Below the pieces are notes generated by a model. The model was not told where the DNA came from, did no database searches, and saw nothing but the letters and a program-made list of their open reading frames with translations. A stretch of 35,305 bases of DNA from an uncultured bacterium (GTDB lineage Bacteria; Spirochaetota; Leptospiria; Turneriellales; Turneriellaceae): contig CALHRC010000086.1 in assembly GCA_938038265.1 (NCBI GenBank), positions 1 through 35,305 of the forward strand. Direction: 5' to 3'. Both the position numbers and the translations under genes were made by a program. Below are positions 26,950 through 34,553 of the stretch, piece after piece (positions within the stretch are counted from its first letter, which is position 1; each line of letters starts with the position of its first letter).

Positions 26950-27342
26950 ATGGAAGAACTTGTTGAGCTCGCGCTTCTGCTGCTTACAGTTTTTTTCTAT
27001 CTGTATAACACGTTGAAAAAAAATCCCGAGGAGGATGTACTGCCGGTTCCGGGACTTCCCGAGGATGTGCGCAAAGGTAGCCGAAAAAAACCATCTGCAC
27101 CTTCAGTTGAAAATGAACGCAAAGATTTGTCTTTAGAGAATTTACAAGTTCGCCGGGAAAAAAACAAGCAACCCAATAAAACCATTAGGCATCCCTTAAA
27201 AGAAGTATTTCAGCAGGCAACCACTGAAGTTGATGACAGAGAGCCTGACAGTATCACTATTTTTGAGACGCTTGAAAAACAGTATTCAGCAGAGCAACGG
27301 ATGGTGATCTATGCAGAAATAATTAAGCGTCCCGATTTTTAA
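26950..27342 (+). CDS. Small single-pass membrane protein downstream of FloA
   Basis: A 130-residue protein without a family I can name. Residues 3-20 (ELVELALLLLTVFFYLYN) form one membrane segment. A long basic, proline- and lysine-rich linker follows. The C-terminal end EQRMVIYAEIIKRPDF resembles short helical tails seen on several small membrane proteins. AAGGCGG stands about eight bases before the ATG, and the gap after floA is nine bases, so it is very likely translated with FloA and may work with it. Its stop codon directly abuts the stop codon of the convergent crotonase gene. Confidence 0.75.
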   Translation: MEELVELALLLLTVFFYLYNTLKKNPEEDVLPVPGLPEDVRKGSRKKPSAPSVENERKDLSLENLQVRREKNKQPNKTIRHPLKEVFQQATTEVDDREPDSITIFETLEKQYSAEQRMVIYAEIIKRPDF

Positions 27343-28143
27343 TCAAACCGAAAAACGAAACGTTCTCTTTTCGCGTTGCGCAGCAATAGCTTCTGCCATT
27401 TCTCCGGCGATAAAACACTCTGCTTGGGATTCTGCCTGTTGATCTAATGATGAGGCGAGATCACCTAACGGATTTCTGATCTGCTGGAGTGAAAACGCTA
27501 TGGCCTTCTGTGAATTGCCAGCAATCTGAACGGCTATGTCATAAACCTGTTCTTCGAGTTGCTCAAGAGGAAACAGACCTTCAAAGATAGAGTAGTTTGC
27601 CAGCTCCCAAGCGAAATAGATATGTCCCGTGGCAATCATTTCGGTGAGCTTGCCGCGGCCCATAGTTTTGAGACCAAAATATTCGGCGGCCATTCCCGGA
27701 GCAAGGCCAATTTTGACAAAATTTAAACCGAGCTTGTTCTCATGAAAGGTGTAGCGCATATCGCAGGCCAAAGCAAAACAAAATCCAGCCCCCACAGCAG
27801 GACCATTGAGCATGGCAATTGTCGGGCAATCTAATCTGGCAAGGTTGAGAAAAGCGTCATAAAGACGACGCATAGTTTTTTTTGACTGGGATTTTTCCTG
27901 TTCTGTTAGCCATAAAAGAAGATCAAGATCCCCACCAGCAGAAAAAGCCCGGCCCTCACCACGAAACACCACCACCCGTGGCTTGCGCCAAAGTAGTTCC
28001 TGATGTAGTCTCTCAGCCTGCTCGGTCATCTCAAGATCAAAGGCATTGAGTTTTTCTGGGTTGCAGAAATAAACCGTAGTAACCCCAGTACTATTTTCAG
28101 AGGCACGTAGTTTGCCTGCAGTAAAAAATTTTGTTTCACTCAT
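27343..28143 (-). CDS. Enoyl-CoA hydratase/isomerase family protein with atypical active site
   Basis: A 266-residue crotonase-fold protein. The CoA and oxyanion-hole motifs are FSAGGD (residues 67-72) and GPAVGAGFCFALACDMR (114-130). Neither catalytic glutamate of classical hydratases is present: the first site is in AVGAGF, and the second reads FVKIGLAPGM with K144. Isomerases of the PaaG type have FVKIGLVPD with a catalytic Asp at the next position, but here it is G150. It may be an isomerase, a thioesterase or decarboxylase-like member, or act with another residue. The start overlaps the HMG-CoA lyase stop by four bases (ATGA), so it belongs to the same leucine/acyl-CoA operon. Confidence 0.8.
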   Translation of the reverse strand: MSETKFFTAGKLRASENSTGVTTVYFCNPEKLNAFDLEMTEQAERLHQELLWRKPRVVVFRGEGRAFSAGGDLDLLLWLTEQEKSQSKKTMRRLYDAFLNLARLDCPTIAMLNGPAVGAGFCFALACDMRYTFHENKLGLNFVKIGLAPGMAAEYFGLKTMGRGKLTEMIATGHIYFAWELANYSIFEGLFPLEQLEEQVYDIAVQIAGNSQKAIAFSLQQIRNPLGDLASSLDQQAESQAECFIAGEMAEAIAAQREKRTFRFSV

Positions 28144-28982
28144 AAAATATCCTTTGATGCCATATTAATTTTTTGGATGTCAATGTCACAAGGTATGCTC
28201 AAGTCGTGAGCAAGTTTTATCAATTTCATAGTGTCTATATTGCCTTTAGCCCCTGGCGAAAAAGGGCAGCCGCCGATGCCGCCGGCCGAGCTGTCAAATT
28301 TGCGGTAACCGGCGGCAAGCGCCAGACGGGCTAACTCTTCAGCTCGCTGCCAAGTGTCATGAAAGTGCCACCAGATTTTGTCTTTGTAAGATTTTTTTGC
28401 AAGCCAGCCGAGAAGCTCGCTCATATTCTTTCCATCCCCCCGGCCGGTGGTATCACCCAACGAAATTTCATCTACCAGAGAAAATAATGGTTCAAATTGC
28501 GGTAGATCCTCAATTGGATTTTTACTCCCTTCATAAGCGCAGTCAAACACCGTGGAAATATAAAGACGCAAAAGATTACATCTACCCTGTCGCGCTTGTT
28601 CTGCCATGGAGCCAATCAGGCTGATGGATTCCTTAACGGAACGATTTATGTTTTTTCGATTAAACGTTTCTGAAGTGGCTGTAAAAAATGCAATGGAACT
28701 CACACCAATCTCCAAAGCTCTTAACAATCCTTTTTCGTTAGGAATTAGTAGGCTCAGTGAAGCATCTGGAAATTCTTTTTTCAGAGAAATGAATACCTGG
28801 TCAGAATCTGCCATGGCCGGCACCGCCTGCGGGTTGACCAGTGCCCCCACTTCAATTTTTGTGAGACCAGCTCTTATTAATCGGCGACAAAATTCAATGC
28901 GCTGGTTGACTGTTAAAACTCGACCGAGAGATTGCAGCCCGTCACGCGGAGCTACTTCGCAAATTTGTAGCCTATCGCTCAT
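28140..28982 (-). CDS. liuE: Hydroxymethylglutaryl-CoA lyase
   Basis: This enzyme splits HMG-CoA into acetyl-CoA and acetoacetate, the final step of leucine degradation. With the start at 28982 it has 280 residues. It begins with the typical ICEVAPRDGLQ (R13 and D14 are catalytic), then GALVNPQAVPAMAD, SLGDTTGRG and HFHDTW (metal ligands H206 and H208). The HMG-CoA lyase signature SAGGIGGCPFSPGAKGN contains the catalytic C239. A longer frame starting at 29042 would add 20 residues that overlap the upstream gene by 71 bases and look unlike the family. With the chosen start the overlap is 11 bases. Isopropylmalate synthase and homocitrate synthase are excluded by the GGCP signature. Confidence 0.94.
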   Translation of the reverse strand: MSDRLQICEVAPRDGLQSLGRVLTVNQRIEFCRRLIRAGLTKIEVGALVNPQAVPAMADSDQVFISLKKEFPDASLSLLIPNEKGLLRALEIGVSSIAFFTATSETFNRKNINRSVKESISLIGSMAEQARQGRCNLLRLYISTVFDCAYEGSKNPIEDLPQFEPLFSLVDEISLGDTTGRGDGKNMSELLGWLAKKSYKDKIWWHFHDTWQRAEELARLALAAGYRKFDSSAGGIGGCPFSPGAKGNIDTMKLIKLAHDLSIPCDIDIQKINMASKDIL

Positions 28983-29937
28983 TCTTTTTTTTCTGCCGCA
29001 TAGCGCTGAACACAATTCCCTGCGCATTAATACCGGTGTCAATCCGCAGCATCTGTAATTGTTCTTCTGTCGGATAAATACCGCGCTCAGCCAACTCTCT
29101 CAAAAACAAGGCTTCAAACTGTTCTTCTGCGTAAGTCGTGGCTTTTTCCTGACTTAAATCATGTTCGAGCAAATAGCCGTATATTTTTTCAATTTCATTC
29201 ATCAGCCGGTGAAGCTCGGCAGCACCATAAGAGACATCCCCCCATTCGCCAAAATGAGTTAGCATGGCACGCCGTGGTTTGAGCGAAGTAATCAGATCAT
29301 AAGAACGGTGCGCTTCTATAGGGTCAAAATCCGTCGGTGTCGTAGTGGGATAGATAAAAGGTCGCGAACCTGACTGCAGCAGAGGGTAGGCAATGCCAAA
29401 AGAATCGCCCGTATAGACAGTGCGATCTTGGGTGTCAAAAATGACAAAGTGATGATTGGCATGACCGCGAGTATAGAAAAAACGCAGCTCGCGATCACCT
29501 AATGTAAGCGAAGCGCCATCTTCTGGAGTGATGACTCGTTCAGCCGGTACTCTTTCAATGGCGCCATACAATTTTTCAAAGAGCTCATGTCCGTACACCA
29601 TACGGGCACTTTCTACCAGACGCTGTGGATCAATGACATGGCGAGCTGCCCGTGGGTGGGCAACTACTGTAGCGTTAGGGCAGTGTTGCAGCAGCGCGGC
29701 AGTACCACCCGCGTGATCGAGATGCACATGAGTTATGATAATGTACTTTATTTTTTCAGCAGAAATATTTTTGTCTTTAAGCGCGGTGAGAAGATAAGGC
29801 AGGGCATGGCTGGTATTGGTTTCTATAAAAGCAGCTTCGTTGCCTGCGTTAAGCAAAAAAGCTGCTGCGGTTTTTTCATAGACATAGTGGCAGTCGATGA
29901 CGGTGACGCAGTCTTCGGTTGCGGGTCGGGTTTTCAT
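28972..29937 (-). CDS. Metallo-beta-lactamase-fold hydrolase
   Basis: A 321-residue MBL-fold hydrolase. Metal ligands are seen in THVHLDHAGG (H70, H72, D74, H75), in TRGHANHHFVIFD, in YTGDSFG and in LTHFGEWGD. It lacks the glyoxalase II tail, so it is a different branch from the enzyme at 8509-9291. The ATG at 29937 is preferred to an in-frame TTG at 29946. It is the first gene of an operon with HMG-CoA lyase (11-base overlap) and a crotonase, which suggests hydrolysis of an acyl-CoA or lactone in branched-chain metabolism; that is inference from context. A P2-like palindrome (29980-29997) lies upstream. Confidence 0.82.
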   Translation of the reverse strand: MKTRPATEDCVTVIDCHYVYEKTAAAFLLNAGNEAAFIETNTSHALPYLLTALKDKNISAEKIKYIIITHVHLDHAGGTAALLQHCPNATVVAHPRAARHVIDPQRLVESARMVYGHELFEKLYGAIERVPAERVITPEDGASLTLGDRELRFFYTRGHANHHFVIFDTQDRTVYTGDSFGIAYPLLQSGSRPFIYPTTTPTDFDPIEAHRSYDLITSLKPRRAMLTHFGEWGDVSYGAAELHRLMNEIEKIYGYLLEHDLSQEKATTYAEEQFEALFLRELAERGIYPTEEQLQMLRIDTGINAQGIVFSAMRQKKKNER

Positions 29938-29979
29938 AGGCAACAATCGCTCTTGGCAATAGGTAGAAAATGTTTTTTT

Positions 29980-29997
29980 GATGTGGAATATCCATTC
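29980..29997. repeat. Degenerate P2 palindrome
   Basis: GATGTGGAATATCCATTC keeps the left arm and part of the core. It stands 42 bases upstream of the MBL-hydrolase start. Confidence 0.6.
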
Positions 29998-30320
29998 CGA
30001 GGAGATATGTTACACTTAGGATTGCTAAAATAAGTGTAAAGCCTCTTAAATGGTTTTAAGTAAAAAAACTAACTTGAAGGGATGGGCAAAGGTACAATTA
30101 GTTGGGATATTCACCAGCGCTTAGAGCGAAATTTTCGCTACTTCAAAGGCGGGCCAGGGTCATGACACTGCATGTGTGTGACTCCAAATCGGGCGATGGT
30201 ATAATGTCCGCCGTTCTCACTGGTTGTTTAACGGCTTGGCACCCCATGAAGAGTTCTATGGACTTAAGATTGGCTAAAATCGCTTAGGGTGTATGTTTTC
30301 TTCCCGGAGGCGACATTTTT

Positions 30321-30338
30321 GATGTGGAATTCCACATC
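30321..30338. repeat. P2 palindrome, perfect
   Basis: GATGTGGAATTCCACATC, an exact 18-base palindrome. The GC-rich structured unit begins 14 bases later, the same spacing as at 34279. Confidence 0.9.
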
Positions 30339-30352
30339 AATGGCAGTAAAAT

Positions 30353-30490
30353 GGGGGCCTCCCGGGCGCCCCCCCTCGCTACGTCCTGGCTTGTCTCTAA
30401 CATGACAACCTCAGCAAGCATGGCCTTGTAAGACCACCGCTTCTTACTATCGCGCGAAGCTTGACCGCTGCTGCCAGTCCGCTATCCCCC
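30353..30490. other. Structured GC-rich intergenic element, copy A
   Basis: This unit aligns with 34311-34447 through CCCTCGCT, GGCTTGTC, GACAACC, GCATGGCC and CTAYCCCCC and has the same overall length. Possible stems are: I, GGGGGC (30353-30358) with GCCCCC (30368-30373); II, CTGGC (30386-30390) with GCCAG (30473-30477); III, TTGTC (30391-30395) with GACAA (30404-30408); IV, CAAGC (30415-30419) with GCTTG (30459-30463), extended by CAG/CTG; V, TGGCCTT (30421-30427) with AAGACCA (30430-30436), one mismatch. The strand that folds is unknown. Confidence 0.55.
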
Positions 30491-30632
30491 CAGAAACATC
30501 CTTCACAAAATTTTTTATCAATTTTAAAATTTTTTTATTCTAAAATGCAAATTTTGACCCCACGACAGGGTATATAACAGTAAGGGGCAATTTCTCTCAT
30601 GTCCCCTAAGTATATTGAATACTGGAGGATCT

Positions 30633-31187
30633 ATGAAATACAAAGGTGATAGTAATCCATATAATGTAGATGCCGTATGGGAAGTTCGGCTACGGCCTGA
30701 AATTATTGAAGATATTAGAAAGGCCGCAAGTCATTACAAGACAACCATGTCGTGGATCGTGCGTTGGTGTACGTTTCGGCTTTTTCTTAGAAAGAAAATG
30801 AGTTTGGATAAACTGCATAACATAGCGCAGGAACTGCGGGAAAGAAATCAACCCAAGCCCATGTCTGCCGGAGAATTACACCGACTGCGGGTTTGCCTTT
30901 ATGGAGGAGATGAGAGAATTTTTCTTGAATTGAAATATCGCTTTGGGTTGACAACAACTATGTTGGTCAGAATAGCTTTGCAACTTTATCTCAAATACTT
31001 ATTAGACAAAGCTGAATCCTGGAGAAATGTTTTCTTCTACGGTTTAAAATTTTTTTCTCAAACAAAAGCGCTATACTCTCGCCGTGTTATAGTGCCTCAG
31101 GTGGACTTTCATATTCACAAGTTTTTTCATTATTCAGACTATTGGGATATCCCGCCAGGAAAAATGCCTAATTTTATAAGGGTTTAG
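30633..31187 (+). CDS. Hypothetical protein with two ribbon-helix-helix-like segments
   Basis: A 184-residue protein that I cannot assign. Two segments look like ribbon-helix-helix DNA-binding units: residues 14-52 (strand VWEVRLRPE, then two helices separated by KTTMS) and residues 83-121 (strand HRLRVCLYG, then helices separated by GLTTT). A protein with both would form an RHH pair within one chain. Leptospira DUF1564 proteins have a comparable build, but I cannot verify homology. The last 55 residues are aromatic and basic. I chose the ATG at 30633 because GGAGG lies five bases before it; a TTG at 30615 is in frame but lacks such a site. A perfect P2 palindrome lies on each side (30321 and 31207). 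Confidence 0.7.
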   Translation: MKYKGDSNPYNVDAVWEVRLRPEIIEDIRKAASHYKTTMSWIVRWCTFRLFLRKKMSLDKLHNIAQELRERNQPKPMSAGELHRLRVCLYGGDERIFLELKYRFGLTTTMLVRIALQLYLKYLLDKAESWRNVFFYGLKFFSQTKALYSRRVIVPQVDFHIHKFFHYSDYWDIPPGKMPNFIRV

Positions 31188-31202
31188 TGGCTTTCAGAAA
31201 GA

Positions 31203-31228
31203 TTTTGATGTGGAATTCCACATCAAAA
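31203..31228. repeat. P2 palindrome extended to 26 perfect bases
   Basis: The 18-base P2 (31207-31224) is flanked by TTTT and AAAA, making a 26-base exact palindrome between two convergent genes. The T-run precedes and the A-run follows the stem on both strands, the reverse of an intrinsic terminator. Confidence 0.9.
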
Positions 31229-31259
31229 AAAGGATGGCTAATGATCGAGGTAGATTTTA

Positions 31260-34175
31260 TTAATAGCCAGGGCGAGTAAGTACAGTCTCACAACGCCAAG
31301 AATTCTTCCCCTGCTGTAAATCATTGACCCGCATAACCCCCTTACAGCTATTGGAGCAATTATAAGTGGCGTTTTCAGAGGCAAGACTATCGGCGGCAAC
31401 ACAAATCCCCTCTAATTGCAAATCACGGTCATTGAGACCAGCAACTGGCAATTGCGATAGCGGCCAAAAATTTTGTAAGTTATAATAGACTTCCCGCAGA
31501 GCGCCTTCGGCAAAACCACCTGTCCAGCTGCCATCGCGGTTGGTGTAATAAAGTACATCCTGCACCCCATAGTTTGGTAACGGGCAGCCTGCACTATTCT
31601 CTGTATTGGTGCCGCAGTAGGTAAGTATAATAACCGCATCTGTTGTGGTCAGTGTGGGAGCCATAGAGTTAATATGGTACGGCGAACCATTGCGGGTTGC
31701 TGGCGTACAGCTTGGACTGCTAAATCCCGTATCACAGCCATTGGCATTATAGGTATCTTCGTTTTTTAATAAATTTGCTTCGCTGCGCCGGGTTGAGACT
31801 ACCAAAATATCATTGGCAGCGACAGACAGCTCACCAAATTCATGCACTAAGTCCATTCCCTGGTAGTTGTAGTAAAAAACACGCAGCCCCCGTACTGTGC
31901 CAGCTGAAGTAGCACGGATTTCAATCCAATTGGTGTCATTGTTGACACGATTTAATAACACCTGGGCTCGACTACTGTTATAACCATTAAAGTATAGCGC
32001 ATCGGTATTGGCAACTACTGACCAAAAATCTTGGCAGCTGGAGGTGGGGGCAGCAGAGAACAAAGTATCGCTGCCATTAAAATTACCGCTGGTAGCCGTG
32101 AGACGCAATACCCCCAAAGAGGTTTGTGTGAGGTTAAACGCAGTAGGGACACTACCGCTGCCAGAAATTTTATTTAATAAAATGTCGAATGATGGATTCA
32201 TACAGTTAGTCATGTTGCTATTAAAATTTAAGATAAGTTCTGTGGGGGATGTCAAATAAGCCGAGAGCAACCGGGGCTGGGCTGCTGAAGAATAACCAGT
32301 ACCCGCCGAGGCATAGGTTTCACCAGCAGCCGCGTTACTACAGGCGTCAAAAGTTTGGCTCCAGTGAGAGCAAGTATATTTAGTAAAAGCAGTAAACCAA
32401 GCAGCTTTTAAATAACCAGGTAGCATGTTGATGTTGGTATGGCTGCGCCGCTCCATACTGCGGGAGATTTTGGCAATACTATCCATGGCGCCTGCCGGCG
32501 CGTTAAAACCATCCCCTGCTTCATCAACTAAATTCATGGCTTTGTCAAAGAGACGCACCTTAAATTGGGCATTACTTAACCTAAAATTTTTGACCCCTGA
32601 AATTCTAAAGTGCTCTAAACCAGTTACCCGGGTATAGAGGGCGGCGCCATCTTCATTATAGACAATGTCCTCATCGGGGGTAGGAGGGGCAAAAGCCGAA
32701 TTACCATCCGCATAAAAAACCCGGTACATGCCGGGGCAGATTACGTTATCTACCGTTTCAGAAAAATTTTGGTAGCCGGGATAACCTGAGCAAGTTTGTT
32801 TGTTTTCATAATACCAGTTGTGTCTGTCGGGTATGGGATAGATATTGCGCCACTCATTGGGCCCCCACTGTATAGCCCAGTGAGAGAGATCCACCGGTTG
32901 CGAACCTTTATTATAAATTTCAATGAAATCATCGCTTTGTTTTAGGTTGCTTGTGGTGCTTGAACCAGCCCAGTTAATTTCGCTAATTACAATGTCACCA
33001 GGGTTGGCAATATGACCGCGGCGACCCACGCGTAGTGCTAAATCATTCGATATCCCCCAGGCTTGTTTAAATTGTTCATAAATTGTGTTAGCAATTTTGG
33101 GATTATGGATTACAATCATATTTTCGTCGTTATTATTGATGGCGTTATTGGACCAATTAAACGAGCCGGTCGCCATTTTAGCATTGGGTGTGCCGGCATC
33201 AATGATAAGGGTTTTGCAGTGCATTTTACCGCCATGGGCGGGGTTGCCGCGAATCTTGGTGTTTTCGTTGCCATCCCACCGGGGGAAGGGGCCGGTGGGG
33301 TGGAGGGAGCCATCGTTATTAAACGCACTCGTATAGATACGAGGCGCTTCTTCAGAGACGCCGACAACAAAAGTATTGTCATGGATGCCATAGACGGGAA
33401 TATTCCTTTGGCGGGCTGCGTGAATCATGGCGCTGGCTAACTCATCGTGAGTGTGCGCAAAGATCATATAGTGCACGGAATGCTGCGCACTGTTTACGAG
33501 CTCAATTAAGCGATCCATGGCATCTTGGCCATCATAGGGTGAAAAATAAACCTCTATTTGGTGGTTATTGACTGTAAAAGTGCGGTTGATTGCTCGGGGA
33601 CGTTTTTTACTGGCAAAAAGCCCGCTGTACATCTGCATAAATTCATTGCGGTAATGGTTGGCAATTTCTGGGCTTTCAATAATATACCAGTTATTGTTAT
33701 TGCGATCCATATCGGTATCGGAAAGGTTGCCGGTACCGGTAAAGACCAGCCGCCCATCCACAACGGCAAATTTATTGTGTTGGATGCCGCTGGCATTGCC
33801 CAGTGACATGTCGATATTGTATTGTTGCATTTGCTGGTAGCCGTGGGTATAAAACTCATCGATATCCCCCACTACCTTAACTTCAATATTGCGCTCCCGT
33901 GCGCGCAGTACAGCATCGATGATGGATTGCTTATTGAAATTATAAACTGCCAATAAAACAGATTGTTCGGCTTCATCGATGATTTTTACCAATTCTAAAT
34001 CAATGAATTTGTTAACCATGGTTTCGGGGTCGCGCCCGGGATCATTGAAATACACTGAAAAGCGAGCTGTGCCATCCCCGAACCCGGGATCTTTAATACT
34101 TGTGACATTGGTACAAGCCGCTGTTAGCAGTAGTACTGTGGTCAATAGGGGGCATGTAAGTCTCTGGAGACTCAT
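31260..34175 (-). CDS. Large lipoprotein with two phospholipase D motifs and lamin-tail-like domains
   Basis: A 971-residue lipoprotein. The signal peptide ends in the lipobox LTAAC, with C21 as the lipidated residue. The N-terminal half is a phospholipase D-superfamily domain with both HxKxxxxD motifs: H133/K135/D140 (HNKFAVVD, followed by GTGNLSD) and H319/K321/D326 (HCKTLIID, followed by GSFNWSNNA). A lamin-tail-like domain follows from about residue 394 (GDIVISEINWAG, DDFIEIYNKGSQPVDLSHWAIQ). A middle Ig-like part has LTSPTELILNFNSNM. A second lamin-tail-like stretch reads NDTNWIEIRATSAGTVRGLRVFYYN. The last 150 residues carry several cysteines. It may be a surface-exposed nuclease or phospholipase; whether it faces the periplasm or the outside is unknown. 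It is monocistronic and ends 72 bases from the RHH-like gene. Confidence 0.85.
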   Translation of the reverse strand: MSLQRLTCPLLTTVLLLTAACTNVTSIKDPGFGDGTARFSVYFNDPGRDPETMVNKFIDLELVKIIDEAEQSVLLAVYNFNKQSIIDAVLRARERNIEVKVVGDIDEFYTHGYQQMQQYNIDMSLGNASGIQHNKFAVVDGRLVFTGTGNLSDTDMDRNNNNWYIIESPEIANHYRNEFMQMYSGLFASKKRPRAINRTFTVNNHQIEVYFSPYDGQDAMDRLIELVNSAQHSVHYMIFAHTHDELASAMIHAARQRNIPVYGIHDNTFVVGVSEEAPRIYTSAFNNDGSLHPTGPFPRWDGNENTKIRGNPAHGGKMHCKTLIIDAGTPNAKMATGSFNWSNNAINNNDENMIVIHNPKIANTIYEQFKQAWGISNDLALRVGRRGHIANPGDIVISEINWAGSSTTSNLKQSDDFIEIYNKGSQPVDLSHWAIQWGPNEWRNIYPIPDRHNWYYENKQTCSGYPGYQNFSETVDNVICPGMYRVFYADGNSAFAPPTPDEDIVYNEDGAALYTRVTGLEHFRISGVKNFRLSNAQFKVRLFDKAMNLVDEAGDGFNAPAGAMDSIAKISRSMERRSHTNINMLPGYLKAAWFTAFTKYTCSHWSQTFDACSNAAAGETYASAGTGYSSAAQPRLLSAYLTSPTELILNFNSNMTNCMNPSFDILLNKISGSGSVPTAFNLTQTSLGVLRLTATSGNFNGSDTLFSAAPTSSCQDFWSVVANTDALYFNGYNSSRAQVLLNRVNNDTNWIEIRATSAGTVRGLRVFYYNYQGMDLVHEFGELSVAANDILVVSTRRSEANLLKNEDTYNANGCDTGFSSPSCTPATRNGSPYHINSMAPTLTTTDAVIILTYCGTNTENSAGCPLPNYGVQDVLYYTNRDGSWTGGFAEGALREVYYNLQNFWPLSQLPVAGLNDRDLQLEGICVAADSLASENATYNCSNSCKGVMRVNDLQQGKNSWRCETVLTRPGY

Positions 34176-34256
34176 CTTGAGGCTTTATTATAGTACGAAT
34201 TGCCCCAGTCAAGAGAAAGTTGTTTTATTTTGTCTGCCAGCAGCCAAGGAATCCTT

Positions 34257-34296
34257 AGTTCAGGAATTCCTGAACTATGATGTGGAATTCCACATC
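34257..34296. repeat. P1-P2 palindrome pair, both perfect
   Basis: AGTTCAGGAATTCCTGAACT (34257-34276) and GATGTGGAATTCCACATC (34279-34296) are both exact palindromes and are separated by only two bases. This is the cleanest example of the pair in the window. Confidence 0.92.
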
Positions 34297-34310
34297 AAAA
34301 AGTAAAAAGG

Positions 34311-34447
34311 AGGGGGCTTAAGCCCCCTCGCTGCGGCCGGGCTTGTCCCTACGGGGACAACCGGCTCCGGCATGGCCGCAGGCGGCCACCGGTTTTCGCT
34401 ATTCGCTCAAACCTTGCCGGAGCCTGCCCGGCCTTTAGCTACCCCCG
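34311..34447. other. Structured GC-rich intergenic element, copy B
   Basis: Possible stems are: I, AGGGGGCTTAAGCCCCCT, an exact palindrome (34311-34328); II, GGCCGGGC (34335-34342) with GCCCGGCC (34426-34433); III, TTGTCCC (34343-34349) with GGGACAA (34354-34360), closing a TACG tetraloop; IV, GGCTCCGGCA (34363-34372) with TGCCGGAGCC (34415-34424); V, TGGCCGC (34373-34379) with GCGGCCA (34382-34388). All are perfect. Stem II encloses III and IV, and IV encloses V. Copy A at 30353 can form the same arrangement with different bases. Confidence 0.6.
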
Positions 34448-34515
34448 GCATTTCCTGAATGTAAGACATTACGGAATATGGTATGGATTTCCATGCCTCA
34501 AGAAGGAAGAGACCT

Positions 34516-34553
34516 ATTCAGGAATTCCTAAACTATATGTGGAATTCCCCACC
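34516..34553. repeat. Degenerate P1-P2 pair
   Basis: ATTCAGGAATTCCTAAACT (34516-34534) and TATGTGGAATTCCCCACC (34536-34553). What follows (ACCATCCACGATGTGCCATAA, then TTTTTAGTAACTAA and CCCC/GGGG) is related to the start of the 130-base repeat at 19308. Confidence 0.75.

Larger units (their letters stand above)
29938..30632. other. Non-coding region with P2 palindromes and a structured GC-rich element
   Basis: I see no supportable gene in 695 bases. A degenerate P2 (29980-29997) is followed by about 300 bases with only very short open frames. Then come a perfect P2 (30321-30338) and the GC-rich structured unit (30353-30490). The last 130 bases are AT-rich and carry the leader of the next gene. 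Confidence 0.65.

Noticed and set aside
30082-30287. Short open frames (27 and 61 codons) before the RHH-like gene as transposase remnants.
   Set aside because: I see no transposase motif and no terminal repeats that fit; the frames are too short to support.
31203-31228. P2 at 31203-31228 as an intrinsic terminator between convergent genes.
   Set aside because: The T-run lies before and the A-run after the stem on both strands, the opposite of a terminator. Stem position alone is not enough.
34311-34447. The GC-rich unit as an integron attC site.
   Set aside because: The core-site sequences expected of attC (GTTRRRY and RYYYAAC) are not found at the ends, and no integrase or cassette array is visible.
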